Shown here in pieces: positions 54,728 through 64,000 of a stretch of DNA of 64,000 nucleotides. Numbering within the stretch: the first letter of the stretch is position 1; each line of letters opens with the position of its first letter. Position numbers and translations under genes: made by a program. This DNA is from Scopulariopsis brevicaulis (taxonomy: Eukaryota; Ascomycota; Sordariomycetes; Microascales; Microascaceae): the NCBI GenBank assembly GCA_017657125.1, contig JAGFNX010000324.1, forward strand, positions 62,001 to 126,000, in the 5' to 3' direction. A model generated the notes under the pieces. That model had not been told where the DNA came from. It did not search any database and saw only the letters and a program-made list of their open reading frames with translations.

Positions 54728-57700
54728 ATGAAACACGATAGAGACCGCGGTGACGACCGACGAGATCGAGGCAGGCCAGGCCGGGGAACGTTAGACTCCC
54801 GACGATCGATTTCCCCCGACGCTCGCCGACCTCGCCACGACGATCGAGACGCGGGCCGCGACCGAGGCGAATCCAAGTTGCACAGTGACTACGCACAGGG
54901 GCCTCGCGACCGCAGCGGCTGGCGTTCTAGCCGGAGGTCGCGTAGTCGGAGCGGAAGGTACCGGGACCGCTCTCCCCGGCGATATTCGGACGACCGACGA
55001 GACTCTCGACCGGATCTTTCTCCTCGACGCAGCCCGCGTCACCCAGGGTACGCGGACGACGGCGACGACGCGGGTGCTGGTTCGAAACGCCTGAGGAGCC
55101 GGAGTCCTTCGCCGGCAGGGTCCTATCGGAAGAAGTCGAGGCGAGACCACAGCGACCGGCATTCTGATCGAAAGCGGCATCGGTCGCGGGATAGGCATAG
55201 GTCTCCGCGTCATCGACCAAGGCCTGGTGACAGGGTCGGCAGGGACTCGGAGTCGGCCGTTGATCCGTACGACAGGGCTGGCTCGGAGACACGCTCTGTA
55301 GCTGGAGACAGCCGGGCGTCGGACTATCCATCTAGGAGGACCCGTCGAGCTTCCCCCGATAACGACGCGTGGAGCCGCGAATCGCGAATCGAGTCGAACC
55401 GGTCATCGCCAGCGCGTCATATATCTCCTCACCCCGCGTCTCATCCATCCCAGAACCGGCCCCCGACCTCCTCGAGTGCGGGGTCCCGTGGTCGTGCGGA
55501 ACGAGACTCTCGTCCTTCGGACACCGAGCGTCGGCATCCATCCCCTAGGGGTCGCCATCGTTCTAGAAGGGACCGATCTCGAGAGCGAGGGATCACACAG
55601 GAGGATCCAGCCGCCAGTGGAGCTAATAGCATCGAAGTCAATATGGGTCCCCGCGCTGGGCAATTCCACGCGGGTTACTCATCTCAGCACGCTGGCCCCT
55701 TTTCCCATAAGACACAGCATGGGCTCGACTCCCGTGCCACCTATTCGCAATCGTCCACGCCGAACTCGTCGTATCATAACTCACCAACGTCTCAAACATC
55801 CTATCACGGCCGGCCTGGATGGAATGGCCAGCAACAGTTTTCACCCTCACAACAGTAAGTTGAATCACTTCAACCTGTCTCATGACACGGACGGTATCGC
55901 TCACGGTTTTGTTCAGACAGTATCCCCCTCACTTCTCACATCCGCCTGCCCCCGGACCTAACTCGTCGACCTACAACCAGCCCCCTGCCGGTCCTCAGGG
56001 CGCATTCTATTCCAATTCTAACCACTCCCCTCCCCACTCTGCACCCACGGGACCGATGAGCCAACAATCCGGGGGCCATCGAGGCGGCTTTAGAGGAGCC
56101 TCGGGCTCTTTTCGAGGGAATCAGTTCAACTCGGGTCGGGGTGGCTACCGTGGTTCGAATTTCAAGTCTGCGCAGTGGACATCCGGCGGGCCAACCCACG
56201 GCTCGCGCTCAACGCCCCCTGCTCAGCCCGTCGACTCCAACCAAGACGCTGCGATGCATCCGGCAAACTCTGATGAGCGGCCGAGTTACGAAGGGAGGAA
56301 TGAGGGCTCGAACCCGTTCCGCCCCTCGAGGGACCTTCAGGTGAATGATGGTCATTCCCACCAGCAAGAACCTATCTCCCAACAAGGCCAGGCGCCTCTG
56401 GCGAGTAATGCGTCATCCGCGACGGGTCCACCGGACAACGCCACATCTCGCCCGCCGCCGACTGGACCTAGCTCGTCCAAGTTTAGCTTTGCGTTTAAGA
56501 CTTCGAACAAGCAGGCACCGACAGCACCAAAGCCCGAAATCTCGCAAAAGTTCAACGCCGCACCCAAGCAGGCACCAACGCAACCTCGAAGCCAGGCTCA
56601 AAATGTCCAGAAAGACCGGGACCATGAGCGGGACCGCGACCGCGACCGGGGTCAGGATCGGGGCAGGGATGGAGGCCGAGATCGCGACCGTGATCGCGAC
56701 CATCGCGACCATGATCGGGATCGGGATCGAGAACGTGACCGAGAGCGTGATCGAGAGCGTGAGCGCGACCGTGATCGGGACCTTTTGCGGAGCGCGCCGA
56801 CGGAGCCAGCCTCGGCTAGGGCGGCGAGGCGCCACCAAGAGCCGCCCCAGCCGCCCCAGAAGCAAGTGAGAGTGCGAAAGGTCAAGAGGAAGATGAAGCG
56901 CCTAATAGAGCGGCCGAAGCTGGACCCCGCCATGGCCGTGTCCAAGTCGGTATTCTTCCGGAAGCCGGGAAACGAGTCGGTGGTTGGCTCTGGCACCTAT
57001 GGAAAGGTCTTCAAGGGTATCCACGTCTACACCAACAAGTCCGTTGCGCTCAAGCGCATCCGGATGGAGGGTGAGCGGGACGGCTTCCCGGTTACTGCGA
57101 TGCGGGAGGTCAAGCTCCTCCAGTCGCTGCGGCACGCGAACATTGTGAATCTCATGGAGGTCATGGTGGAGAAGAACGACTGCTTCATGGTCTTTGAGTA
57201 CCTGGCTCACGATCTTACTGGGATCCTGAACCACCCGACCTTTAAGCTCGACGACGCGCAGAGGAAGCACCTCTCGAAGCAGCTCTTCGAGGGCCTTGAC
57301 TACCTGCACGGGCGGGGCGTGCTACACCGCGACATCAAGGCGGCCAACATCCTGGTGAGCAAGGAGGGGATCCTAAAGTTTGCAGACTTTGGTCTGGCGC
57401 GGTTCTACGCCAAGCGCCACCAGCTCGACTACACGAACCGCGTCGTGACGATCTGGTACCGCTCGCCGGAGCTGCTGCTCGGCGAGACGCAGTACGGCCC
57501 CGCCTGCGACATTTGGAGCGCGGCGTGCGTCATGATGGAGATCTTTGCGCGCAGCGCCGTGTTCCCCGGCGACGGCACGGAGATGAACCAACTGGAAAAG
57601 ATCTACGCTGTGCTGGGGACGCCGACGGTGGAGGGGTGGCCGGGGATCCTGGACATGGCGTGGTTTGAGCTGCTGCGGCCGGCGTTCAAGATGAATCGGA

Positions 57701-58169
57701 CCTTTGAGGAGAGGTACAAGGAGCAGTTGTCGCCTGCGGCGTTTGAGCTGCTTGCGTGGATGTTCAGGTATGATCCGGCCAAGAGGCCGACTGCGGCGGA
57801 GGTGCTGGCGCATCGGTACTTTACCGAGGAGACCCCGCTGCCTCGGCAGGCGGTAGAGTAAGTGACCCCCATGAGCCACTTTTCCCCCTCTTGCGTTCTT
57901 TTCTTGTCAATGTCTCGTACTAACGCGTGGATAGACTGGCCGACATCGACGGCGACTGGCACGAATTCGAATCCAAGGCCCTCCGGCGTGAGAACGAGCG
58001 CAAGGAGAAGGAGGCGCGGAGGGCCAAGGAGGGCCAGGCGAGGGAGCACGCCAAGGAGCGGGGCGGCCACGGGAAGGAGATGGAGAGGAAGAGGGGGCTC
58101 GACGAGGGTGAGGAGCCTAGGGGCGCGAAGAGGGTCCATACCGACCAAGGGGCGTCGGAGCCTTCGTAG
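54728..58169 (+). CDS. CTK1: CDK of the Ctk1/Lsk1/CDK12 type with RS and RD-rich arms
   Basis: There are three exons: 54728-55854, 55917-57857 and 57935-58169 (1100 aa). Residues 1-360 are an RS-like region dense in SR, RD and RH, resembling splicing-factor arms. Next come Gln/Pro/Gly-rich segments with RGG-like GGFRG and GRGGYRG. Residues about 620-690 are a near-pure RD/RE repeat. The kinase domain spans about 725-1015: GSGTYGKV, VALKRI, a PITALRE-like helix PVTAMREVKLLQ, HRDIKAAN and DFGLAR, with T-loop YTNRVVTIWYRSPE. A Lys/Glu-rich tail ends the protein. CTDK-I/CDK12 phosphorylate Ser2 of the RNA polymerase II CTD with a K-type cyclin. The start is MKHDRDRGDD; an in-frame ATG at 54662 would add 22 residues. 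Confidence 0.9.
56620..56782. repeat. RD/RE codon repeat inside the CDK gene
   Basis: About 160 bp of CGNGAY/GAG codons encodes alternating Arg-Asp and Arg-Glu dipeptides (with a few Gly, Gln and His). It is in frame in exon 2 and likely to vary in length between isolates. Such charged repeats in RNA-processing proteins favour condensates or RNA contact; that role here is inferred. Confidence 0.75.
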
Positions 58170-58884
58170 TGATCTGGGGTGGGGGGGTGTCCAGGTCAGT
58201 CTGCCGTGCATTGCGGTCAGGGGGAGCTGCTGGGCTGTGGGAGTTTCTCAAGTGTATTAATAGGGGGGGGGTTCACCGCCGGTATAAGCCTTGTTCGGAG
58301 CATGGGTCTCGATGCATAGGGGGACCCGGGCGTTTGTATATACTACCGGAGCCCTTTTTTTTCTGGGCTGTGAATAGATGGGTGTGTGGGTGGATTGCAT
58401 GTTTCCAAGTCGTAGGCGTAGTCTTGTATGTGCGGCCATGGGAGGGTCGTTGATGGGCGTTTTGCCTTTGGGGTTGGGGTATGTGAGGAGATATTCGCAT
58501 CATTTTCTCCACCGACGGATCCCAGGTTCCCCCCTCAAGTCGGAATCAGCGTACTCCACGCTATAGCCATGGACGACTCGAGCCCAGCGAAGGTATTGCT
58601 GGTAAGGCAGTCACCTCACTTGGACCAGTAGACGACAGCCTACGCAAGAGCGCGAAGTGGAAAAAGGAAAACATGTGCGTCGTGAATTCGTTACGGGTAT
58701 CATATCCTCAGATCCATCAGCTCCCAGACCCACCTCATGCCCCCTCTCCATATCCCCCCTCCCCCCCCCCCCCCGCCCAACTTCCGCCATGCTTTTTATA
58801 TACGCCCCTCTCAAACAAGAACCAAGACAATCTCGCGATATAAACCAAAGAAAAACAACCCCCTACCTTAACCACCCCCCAACA
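58170..58884. other. Convergent 3' flanks, containing a C tract
   Basis: This 715-bp stretch between the CDK stop and the stop of the next minus-strand gene contains a 9-G run near 58263 and a pyrimidine tract with 14 consecutive C at 58761-58774. No gene was recognised. Confidence 0.6.
58754..58778. repeat. C-rich homopolymer tract
   Basis: Six C, one T, then 14 C, G and CCC. The complement is G-rich and could form a G-quadruplex, and such a run is prone to length errors in sequencing. Confidence 0.8.
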
Positions 58885-60081
58885 CTACCCCTCCACCCCC
58901 TTCCCCTTCCCATCACTCCTCAAAACCTCCCTCAACCTCCCCTCAGCAACACTCCTCCCCACACCCCCAAACACCCACCACGAAAGCACCCCCAACACCC
59001 CCCTGCCCCCCTCCTCCTCCCCCTCTGCCCTCACCTCATCCGTGCACGTCTCCGGTAACGCCGGCTCGCTGAGCAGCCCCGCTGCATCCCCCTCCTGCCT
59101 CTCGATAACCCTGTTCGCAAGCGAGGACATCCTCCTTTTTAGTTTTGGTTCCTCGGTTGGGGATGGGACGGGGGATGAGTCGCCGCTTTTTCGGGCGGCG
59201 GCGCGCCCGCGAACTTCGTCTGCTATCTCGGCGGCGGACCTCTTCTTCGAGCGGTCCTCCTCAGACGACCTGCTGGACGACATGATGGTCTCCAGCGTGC
59301 CAACCGCAACGCTCCTCCTCCTTCTCCTCCTCCTACCACCGCGCTCGTCGTCAGATGTCGACGACACAGCCTGCAGCGTCGGCCCGGCGGTCCTGGGCCC
59401 CTCCACCGACGCAAGGAATAAGTCTCCGGAGCCGTGGGGCGCCTTGTGCACCTCGTACTGGTTCGACAGCGAGTACCGCGAGCGGGCGCAGATCTCCGCT
59501 ATGCGGTCCAAGTCGGCCGCCATGGTGCCCTGAGTGTCGGACATGATGGAGCGAAAGGTAAAGGCCTCGACGGGCGGGAGCCGCGCCTCGTCTTCCCGCG
59601 CGCGGGACCTCGATAGGGAAAGCATGCCCCTAGGACCCTCAGTCACGAACGGAATGATGCGGTGAATGACGGAGGGAGCCGCGCTTCGGGGCCGCGAGGA
59701 GGGCTGGGAGCGCGGATTAGGGCCCGGCCGCGGGCCGGGATAGGTCCGGACTATTACGGGCTGGGAGTAGGTTGTGTTCTGGGCGCCGGTGGACTTGGCG
59801 TAGCGGTGGTGGCGGGACGGGAAGTGGTTGTTTAGCTGGCGGAGGGCGGAGGTGCGGTCGGCGGCGGTGGTGTCGTCGACGGGGATGGCCCGGCCCTCGG
59901 CGGTGGAGTGGGCGAGGGACGCGGAGGCGTTGGTCTGGAAAAGAGGAGAGAAGGCGAGGGGCATGGAGTGCCGGCGTGGGGACCTCGGGGGCTCCGTGTG
60001 TGGTGCCGGCGACTCGGGGAAGTTGTCGGCCGGGGCGGTGTCCGGGGGAGGCGGGGATGGGTCTGAGTGATCGGAGGACAT
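58885..60081 (-). CDS. Fungal protein of unknown function
   Basis: Single exon, 398 aa, starting MSSDHSDPSPPPPD. The N-terminal half is Pro/Ser-rich. A conserved-looking core, MSDTQGTMAADLDRIAEIC then SRYSLSNQYEVH (about 180-212), is the only folded-looking part. It is followed by a run of Arg (RRRRRRR) that may be a nuclear localisation signal, a Ser-rich, SSSRSSEEDRSKKR stretch, and a hydrophobic segment near the C-terminus (GVLGVLSWWVFGGVG) that could be a membrane anchor. I do not recognise a characterised homolog. Intronless, unlike most neighbours. Coding is supported by length, composition and an uninterrupted 1.2-kb frame. Confidence 0.75.
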   Translation of the reverse strand: MSSDHSDPSPPPPDTAPADNFPESPAPHTEPPRSPRRHSMPLAFSPLFQTNASASLAHSTAEGRAIPVDDTTAADRTSALRQLNNHFPSRHHRYAKSTGAQNTTYSQPVIVRTYPGPRPGPNPRSQPSSRPRSAAPSVIHRIIPFVTEGPRGMLSLSRSRAREDEARLPPVEAFTFRSIMSDTQGTMAADLDRIAEICARSRYSLSNQYEVHKAPHGSGDLFLASVEGPRTAGPTLQAVSSTSDDERGGRRRRRRRSVAVGTLETIMSSSRSSEEDRSKKRSAAEIADEVRGRAAARKSGDSSPVPSPTEEPKLKRRMSSLANRVIERQEGDAAGLLSEPALPETCTDEVRAEGEEEGGRGVLGVLSWWVFGGVGRSVAEGRLREVLRSDGKGKGVEG

Positions 60082-62306
60082 GACGGTCAGGGGACCCGGG
60101 GTGCAGTCATGTATATATATGGAATGTGTCGTAAGTCATGCGATGCAATATATGGTGTGCAGATGGAGCAAGAGAGAAGGCGACGTGTGTAATGATCTCA
60201 ATGGCCAGCTGGGGAGCCAGAGACAAAAAGGGACTGGTCAGAAGCTCTCGCTCCTACATTCGGAGAAATGCAGCGTTGAGTTGTCCCGACGCGCACAGCG
60301 CTGTGCTGGTGCTGCACGGGAAGACGGCCTCGCGCGAGTACGCCAAAGAGGAACCCTAAAGCTGGAAGAGAGGGAAAGGGAAACCGGGACGGGGTTGACT
60401 CGAGAAGCGGGCGCAGGTGGAGCGCACCTCCCGCGGCCGAGACCGTTCCTCGCGGGATTGACGACGTGGAGCGGCGGGAGTGGAAGGGCGGAGGGCGGGA
60501 GCGGCTGGCTCAGAGCATGGCAGACGCGGGGGCGCCGGGGCGGCACGACAGCGGGCGGCGACTCGTCCTCGTCTCCCTCGTCCTCTGCTGCGAATTGGCG
60601 TCGGCCTGTCGGTATCCGGCCCGCAGGAGGTGGACCGATAGATGCAAGACGCGGCTTTGCGGCGCCGGGAGATGAGAGGCAGAAGAGGCGGGCTGCTATG
60701 AATAAGGGGAGGGGAAGTGGCGGACACGCAGCGGCCAATGTATGCGGGCGTGTGCAACGCTGTCAGTTTCGTGACGTGTAAGGCTGGTTGAGGGTTGAGT
60801 GAGGAAAGCAGCGCCCTTATTATCACCGCTCTCCTGTACGAGGAAGAGACGAGAGTGAGAATGGGGGGAGCGAGTGTCTTGGACCGGGGATGTTGCGGCT
60901 TCGGCGCTGTCACGAGCCAGCGAGCCAGGGCCTATGGGCTCGAGATGCCTGCGCTTCACTTTCCGGTTCTGGGATCCTACAGTAGGTTAGCCGGGGGAGC
61001 GGCGTGGCGGACGGCGAGAGGTTGGCTGAAAAGAGGGGTCAAGAGGGCCGCTGCGGATTGGCTGAAAATGCTCCCAATTGACTTGTCGTGATATTATCCA
61101 CCCGACGACATGTTTCCCTTCCAATTAGAGTGATCTGACCGAAATCTGCCGAGGGAGCCCACTACGGTTGCTCTCCTTGTTCCCTGCCCATCCAGAATAC
61201 TTCCCTGCCATTCGATTCCGCCGGGGAAACGGGCGTATCGCGCTGTCTGTCCCATCGAGCTAAAACGACGCATAATGCACGAAGTCGTGGCTGCCGTTCA
61301 ACCGTGGTTCCACCTGGGCGGATGCAGGAATAATGTCATTGTCGCTGCGGGTTTTCGGGGTTCGTACGGGTAGCGTAGTCTGATGTTTGTCAATTGTTTC
61401 TAGGCCGTTACCAAGAATGTTGCTTTTGAGAAGTCGTCTGGTTCGGGTTATCGCAGCGCCACAGACGTCGTGACCCATGGTCATCGTTTCCATGGCCGAG
61501 TGTGAGTAAAGCTGGAAGCCGTCATGGGAGTACGAACAGGATAAAAAGCAAGCAACTCCCATCCCCGGCCGTACTTACCGCTTTCACTTACCCCGGACCC
61601 ATAGCCCTCAGCAGAGGAGAGGAGCTCTTCCCTAGAGCTCATCGCGGATAACACATCGCGCTCAGCGGTACATGCCGACACCTACACCCGCCAGGTCATA
61701 CCACGAGTGAAGACACAGGAATGGGATATAATAGGAGAATCCGCTGGAGGAAAAATGAGGCGCGATGTCCAGACTCCAGACTCGACCGGGACTCGATGTG
61801 CAGTATCAGAGTTGCTGAGGCTTCTGTCATGTGCTGAGAGTAAAGTGAGGGGGAGAGGGAGTGACAGAAGGCGAGGGGGGTATGTGTGGTGTTGATACGG
61901 AAGGCGCATGGGACTGAATGGAAGGAGGCAGGTATTATGGGAAGGAGAACCCGGGCATGTGAATAATGACCCTGCCCTAGGCAACGGGAGTATGAGGCAC
62001 ACTGGACAACCCTGATGAAAGGTTCGAGGATTCAGTCACTCTACAAAGAGGAGGCCCATATGCCTCCACTCACATTCTCGAGACACTGGCAGGCACTTCA
62101 GTACAACCACAACGCAAAACAATCCATCGTGCGTGCTGACCATGTATTCCAATAGTCGCAGCTGAAGGTATGTACAGACCCTCCAATACTACAAAAAAGC
62201 ATGCCCCCCAATCCTCCAGGACGCCGTGAATGCGATGCCGCCAAAAGTCTACCGCAAACCCCAAAAACTCCCAATACCAAAACGCAACCCCCCTCGAAAC
62301 CAACCC
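60082..62306. other. Intergenic, 2.2 kb, nothing recognised
   Basis: Promoter of the unknown minus-strand gene, then the 3' flank of GLE1 (62070-62306). Several overlapping open frames are motif-free. The stretch 60360-60700 is GC-rich. Confidence 0.6.
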
Positions 62307-63923
62307 CTAATCGAGATCCAACCCCTTCTCTTCCCTTAGCACATCCCCAAGCACCCGGAGCCCCCCCGCCGCCACGCTCCCCGGCGCCTTCTTGGGGAAA
62401 TCCACCAGCGCGACCCTCAGCGCCGCGAGGCCCGCGTTGCCGTAGAACTGCAGGAACCGCTGCTCGTGCCCGTCAATCATGGCCTTGAGCACGATATACT
62501 GCGTGTCCGAGACCTGCTGAACAGGCGTGTTGACGATGCCCGCCAGCGCGCGCCAGTAGTTCGTAGGTGGGAATGGATTCGCCTTGCTCGCCTTGCTGAA
62601 ATCCCGCAGCGAAACCGCCGCGAAGCCCGCACCCAACCCCGCCATCCGGTCAAAGTGCATCTGCTCCGGCATCCAGCTGCCCCCGTCGCGCCGCCACCCT
62701 ATGGCGTCGCGGCCCGCCGGCGTCTTGTCCGTCCCGCGCACCCCGAAGAGAACGGGGCACGAGCGCCGCAGCTTGGCCAGGAGGACGTCGATCATGGAGC
62801 CGCCCCGCCACTGGAAGTCCTTGTCGGAGAAGATGTGCGCCGCGACCACGCCGATGGGGTCCGCGGACTTGGGGCTCGCGCCGCACTCGTTTATGAACTG
62901 GTTGACGATGGACTTGGCGAAGATGCTGATGAGGTAGATGAAGAGCGCGGGGAACTGGTCGCCGTTGTGCACCGCGTCGGGCTGCGGCTGCCGGGGCTCC
63001 GCGACGAAAGTTGCGGCGTCCACGAGCGGGCTGGGGACGGCACCGGAGAGGGACTGCCGGATGGCCTCCTTGATCTTTGCGATGGGCTTGTTGTTGGCCC
63101 CCTTGCCGCCCGTAAGCTGGCCCATCGACTTGCGGATCTCACGCCGCATGTCGCCCATCGTGCCCTTGAGCGGGGAGCCGGGCGCCTTGGCTGACTCCTC
63201 GAGCTGTCTCCGTAGCTTCTTTAGTTCCTGGTGGATCTGGAGGTAGCGGTCGGCGGTGGGCGTCGCGGTGGGTTGGGCGGCTGGCGTGGGCGTGGGCTTA
63301 GCTGGCGCCGCCGGCGCCGCCGGCGTGGTGGCGGGCTGGGCTGTCGGGCCATTCGGTTGGGGCTGTAGTGTGGTCGTGGTCGGGGCGGGCGGCTGAGCGG
63401 TAGCGGCCGCGGGCTGGCCGAAGATGTTTCGAGCCGCCTGCGTCGCCGGGACCCCGTTGGCAACCGGCTGGACCGCCGCTGCAGGCGCCGCGGGCTGTGC
63501 CGACTGCTTCTGAGGCGTCGGCGAGACGGGGCTAGCAGGCTTGGGCTGCGCCTGTGCTCTCGACGGCTGCTCCGGCGTAGCCTGCTCCGGCTCGGGCTCC
63601 GGCGGCGGCGGCCTCGGCACCTTCTGCGCCTTCAGAGCCCGCAGCTTCTGCTCCTCCTCCACAAGCTCCCTCTCCCTCCTCAGCCTCTCCCTCTCCCTCT
63701 CCTGCTCGAGCTCGATCCGCCGCGCCTCGACCTCGAGGGCGTGCAGGTCAAAGACGCGGATGGCGGCCTCGCGCACGCGCTCGTGCTCCGCCTGCGCGGC
63801 GGCCAGCGCGTCGCGGTGGCTCAGCTCCGTGTTGCGGCCCTCGTTCAGGAAGCTGGCCTGGAAGCCGCGCTCGGGGCTCGAGGGCGCGTGGCTTCTCCGC
63901 GAGGAGACCGAGGCCCGGCTCAT
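62307..63923 (-). CDS. GLE1: mRNA export factor Gle1
   Basis: Single exon, 538 aa, starting MSRASVSSRRSH. After a short basic segment, residues about 35-95 form a charged coiled coil (ARRIELEQERERERLRRER). A Pro/Ala/Gln/Thr-rich spacer (about 100-225) follows. The C-terminal GLE1 domain (about 230-530) includes FPALFIYLISIFAKSIVNQF, HIFSDKDFQWRGGSMIDVLLAKL and FLQFYGNAGLAALRVALVDFP. With inositol hexakisphosphate it activates the DEAD-box ATPase Dbp5 at the cytoplasmic face of the nuclear pore. Length matches yeast Gle1 (538 aa). The ATG is the only one near the window's right end in good context. Confidence 0.93.
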   Translation of the reverse strand: MSRASVSSRRSHAPSSPERGFQASFLNEGRNTELSHRDALAAAQAEHERVREAAIRVFDLHALEVEARRIELEQERERERLRRERELVEEEQKLRALKAQKVPRPPPPEPEPEQATPEQPSRAQAQPKPASPVSPTPQKQSAQPAAPAAAVQPVANGVPATQAARNIFGQPAAATAQPPAPTTTTLQPQPNGPTAQPATTPAAPAAPAKPTPTPAAQPTATPTADRYLQIHQELKKLRRQLEESAKAPGSPLKGTMGDMRREIRKSMGQLTGGKGANNKPIAKIKEAIRQSLSGAVPSPLVDAATFVAEPRQPQPDAVHNGDQFPALFIYLISIFAKSIVNQFINECGASPKSADPIGVVAAHIFSDKDFQWRGGSMIDVLLAKLRRSCPVLFGVRGTDKTPAGRDAIGWRRDGGSWMPEQMHFDRMAGLGAGFAAVSLRDFSKASKANPFPPTNYWRALAGIVNTPVQQVSDTQYIVLKAMIDGHEQRFLQFYGNAGLAALRVALVDFPKKAPGSVAAGGLRVLGDVLREEKGLDLD

Positions 63924-64000
63924 GATTGTTGGTACTGGGCGCTCCGATAGCGCGCGGGGCTTTGAAAGCGATCGTGTGGGGCGCGGGTGTGGTTGTGGTG
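63924..64000. other. GLE1 5' flank to window edge
   Basis: Seventy-seven bases upstream of the GLE1 start. No feature could be identified. Confidence 0.5.

Noticed and set aside
1..64000. tRNA genes
   Set aside because: Searched by eye for GGTTCGA-type B boxes on both strands. Matches seen (for example near 8876, 51594, 56311) lie in coding sequence or lack an A box and an acceptor stem.
1..64000. A secondary-metabolite or other pathway cluster
   Set aside because: No polyketide synthase, NRPS, terpene, P450 or transporter group is present. The genes are unrelated housekeeping functions.

Overview
This is a nuclear segment of a filamentous ascomycete. Introns are short (mostly 50-150 nt) with GTAAGT-type donors and CTAAC/CTGAC branch points. 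The window carries fungus-specific genes (Cut12, Loc1, Spo12 and Cwc2 families, a class II eIF4E, a proteinase K-like protease) and conserved genes that look Pezizomycotina-like, most likely Sordariomycete. No bacterial operons, phage, CRISPR arrays, rRNA or convincing tRNA were seen. I rebuilt 21 protein-coding genes, almost all from several exons; exon phases agree in every multi-exon model.

Layout, left to right. A HAD-type hydrolase runs off the left edge. Then come an Hsp40 of the Sis1/Psi1 type with an upstream heat-shock element, a large UBA/UIM protein with a USP-like but apparently non-catalytic core, an AT-rich decayed stretch, a secreted subtilase, and the E2 enzyme Cdc34. Next are the eIF2alpha kinase Gcn2 and, divergent from it, a Cut12-type spindle-pole protein, followed by UreF, the splicing factor Cwc2, the GTPase Rbg1/DRG1, a Spo12-like protein and a malic enzyme. 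After 5.4 kb without a recognisable gene come a conserved membrane protein, Utp13, Sad1/USP39, a 4EHP-like eIF4E, Loc1, an alpha/beta-hydrolase of the Eht1/Eeb1 type, a Ctk1/CDK12-type kinase with RS and RD-rich arms, a fungal protein of unknown function and the mRNA export factor Gle1.

The gene content is housekeeping. Several genes serve RNA and translation: Gcn2, Rbg1, eIF4E, Utp13, Loc1, Cwc2, Sad1, Ctk1 and Gle1. Others serve ubiquitin or proteostasis: Cdc34, the degenerate USP and Sis1. I see no co-regulated pathway cluster and no secondary-metabolite cluster.

The most interesting observations are small-scale: two related hairpins inside an Rbg1 intron next to a 15-nt micro-exon, paired TTATCGATAA palindromes exactly 30 bp apart in a divergent promoter, a probable pseudo-deubiquitinase with a USP25/28-like layout, a malic enzyme whose N-terminus lies beyond a 528-nt intron, and a four-unit heat-shock element. 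I found no convincing wholly new system.
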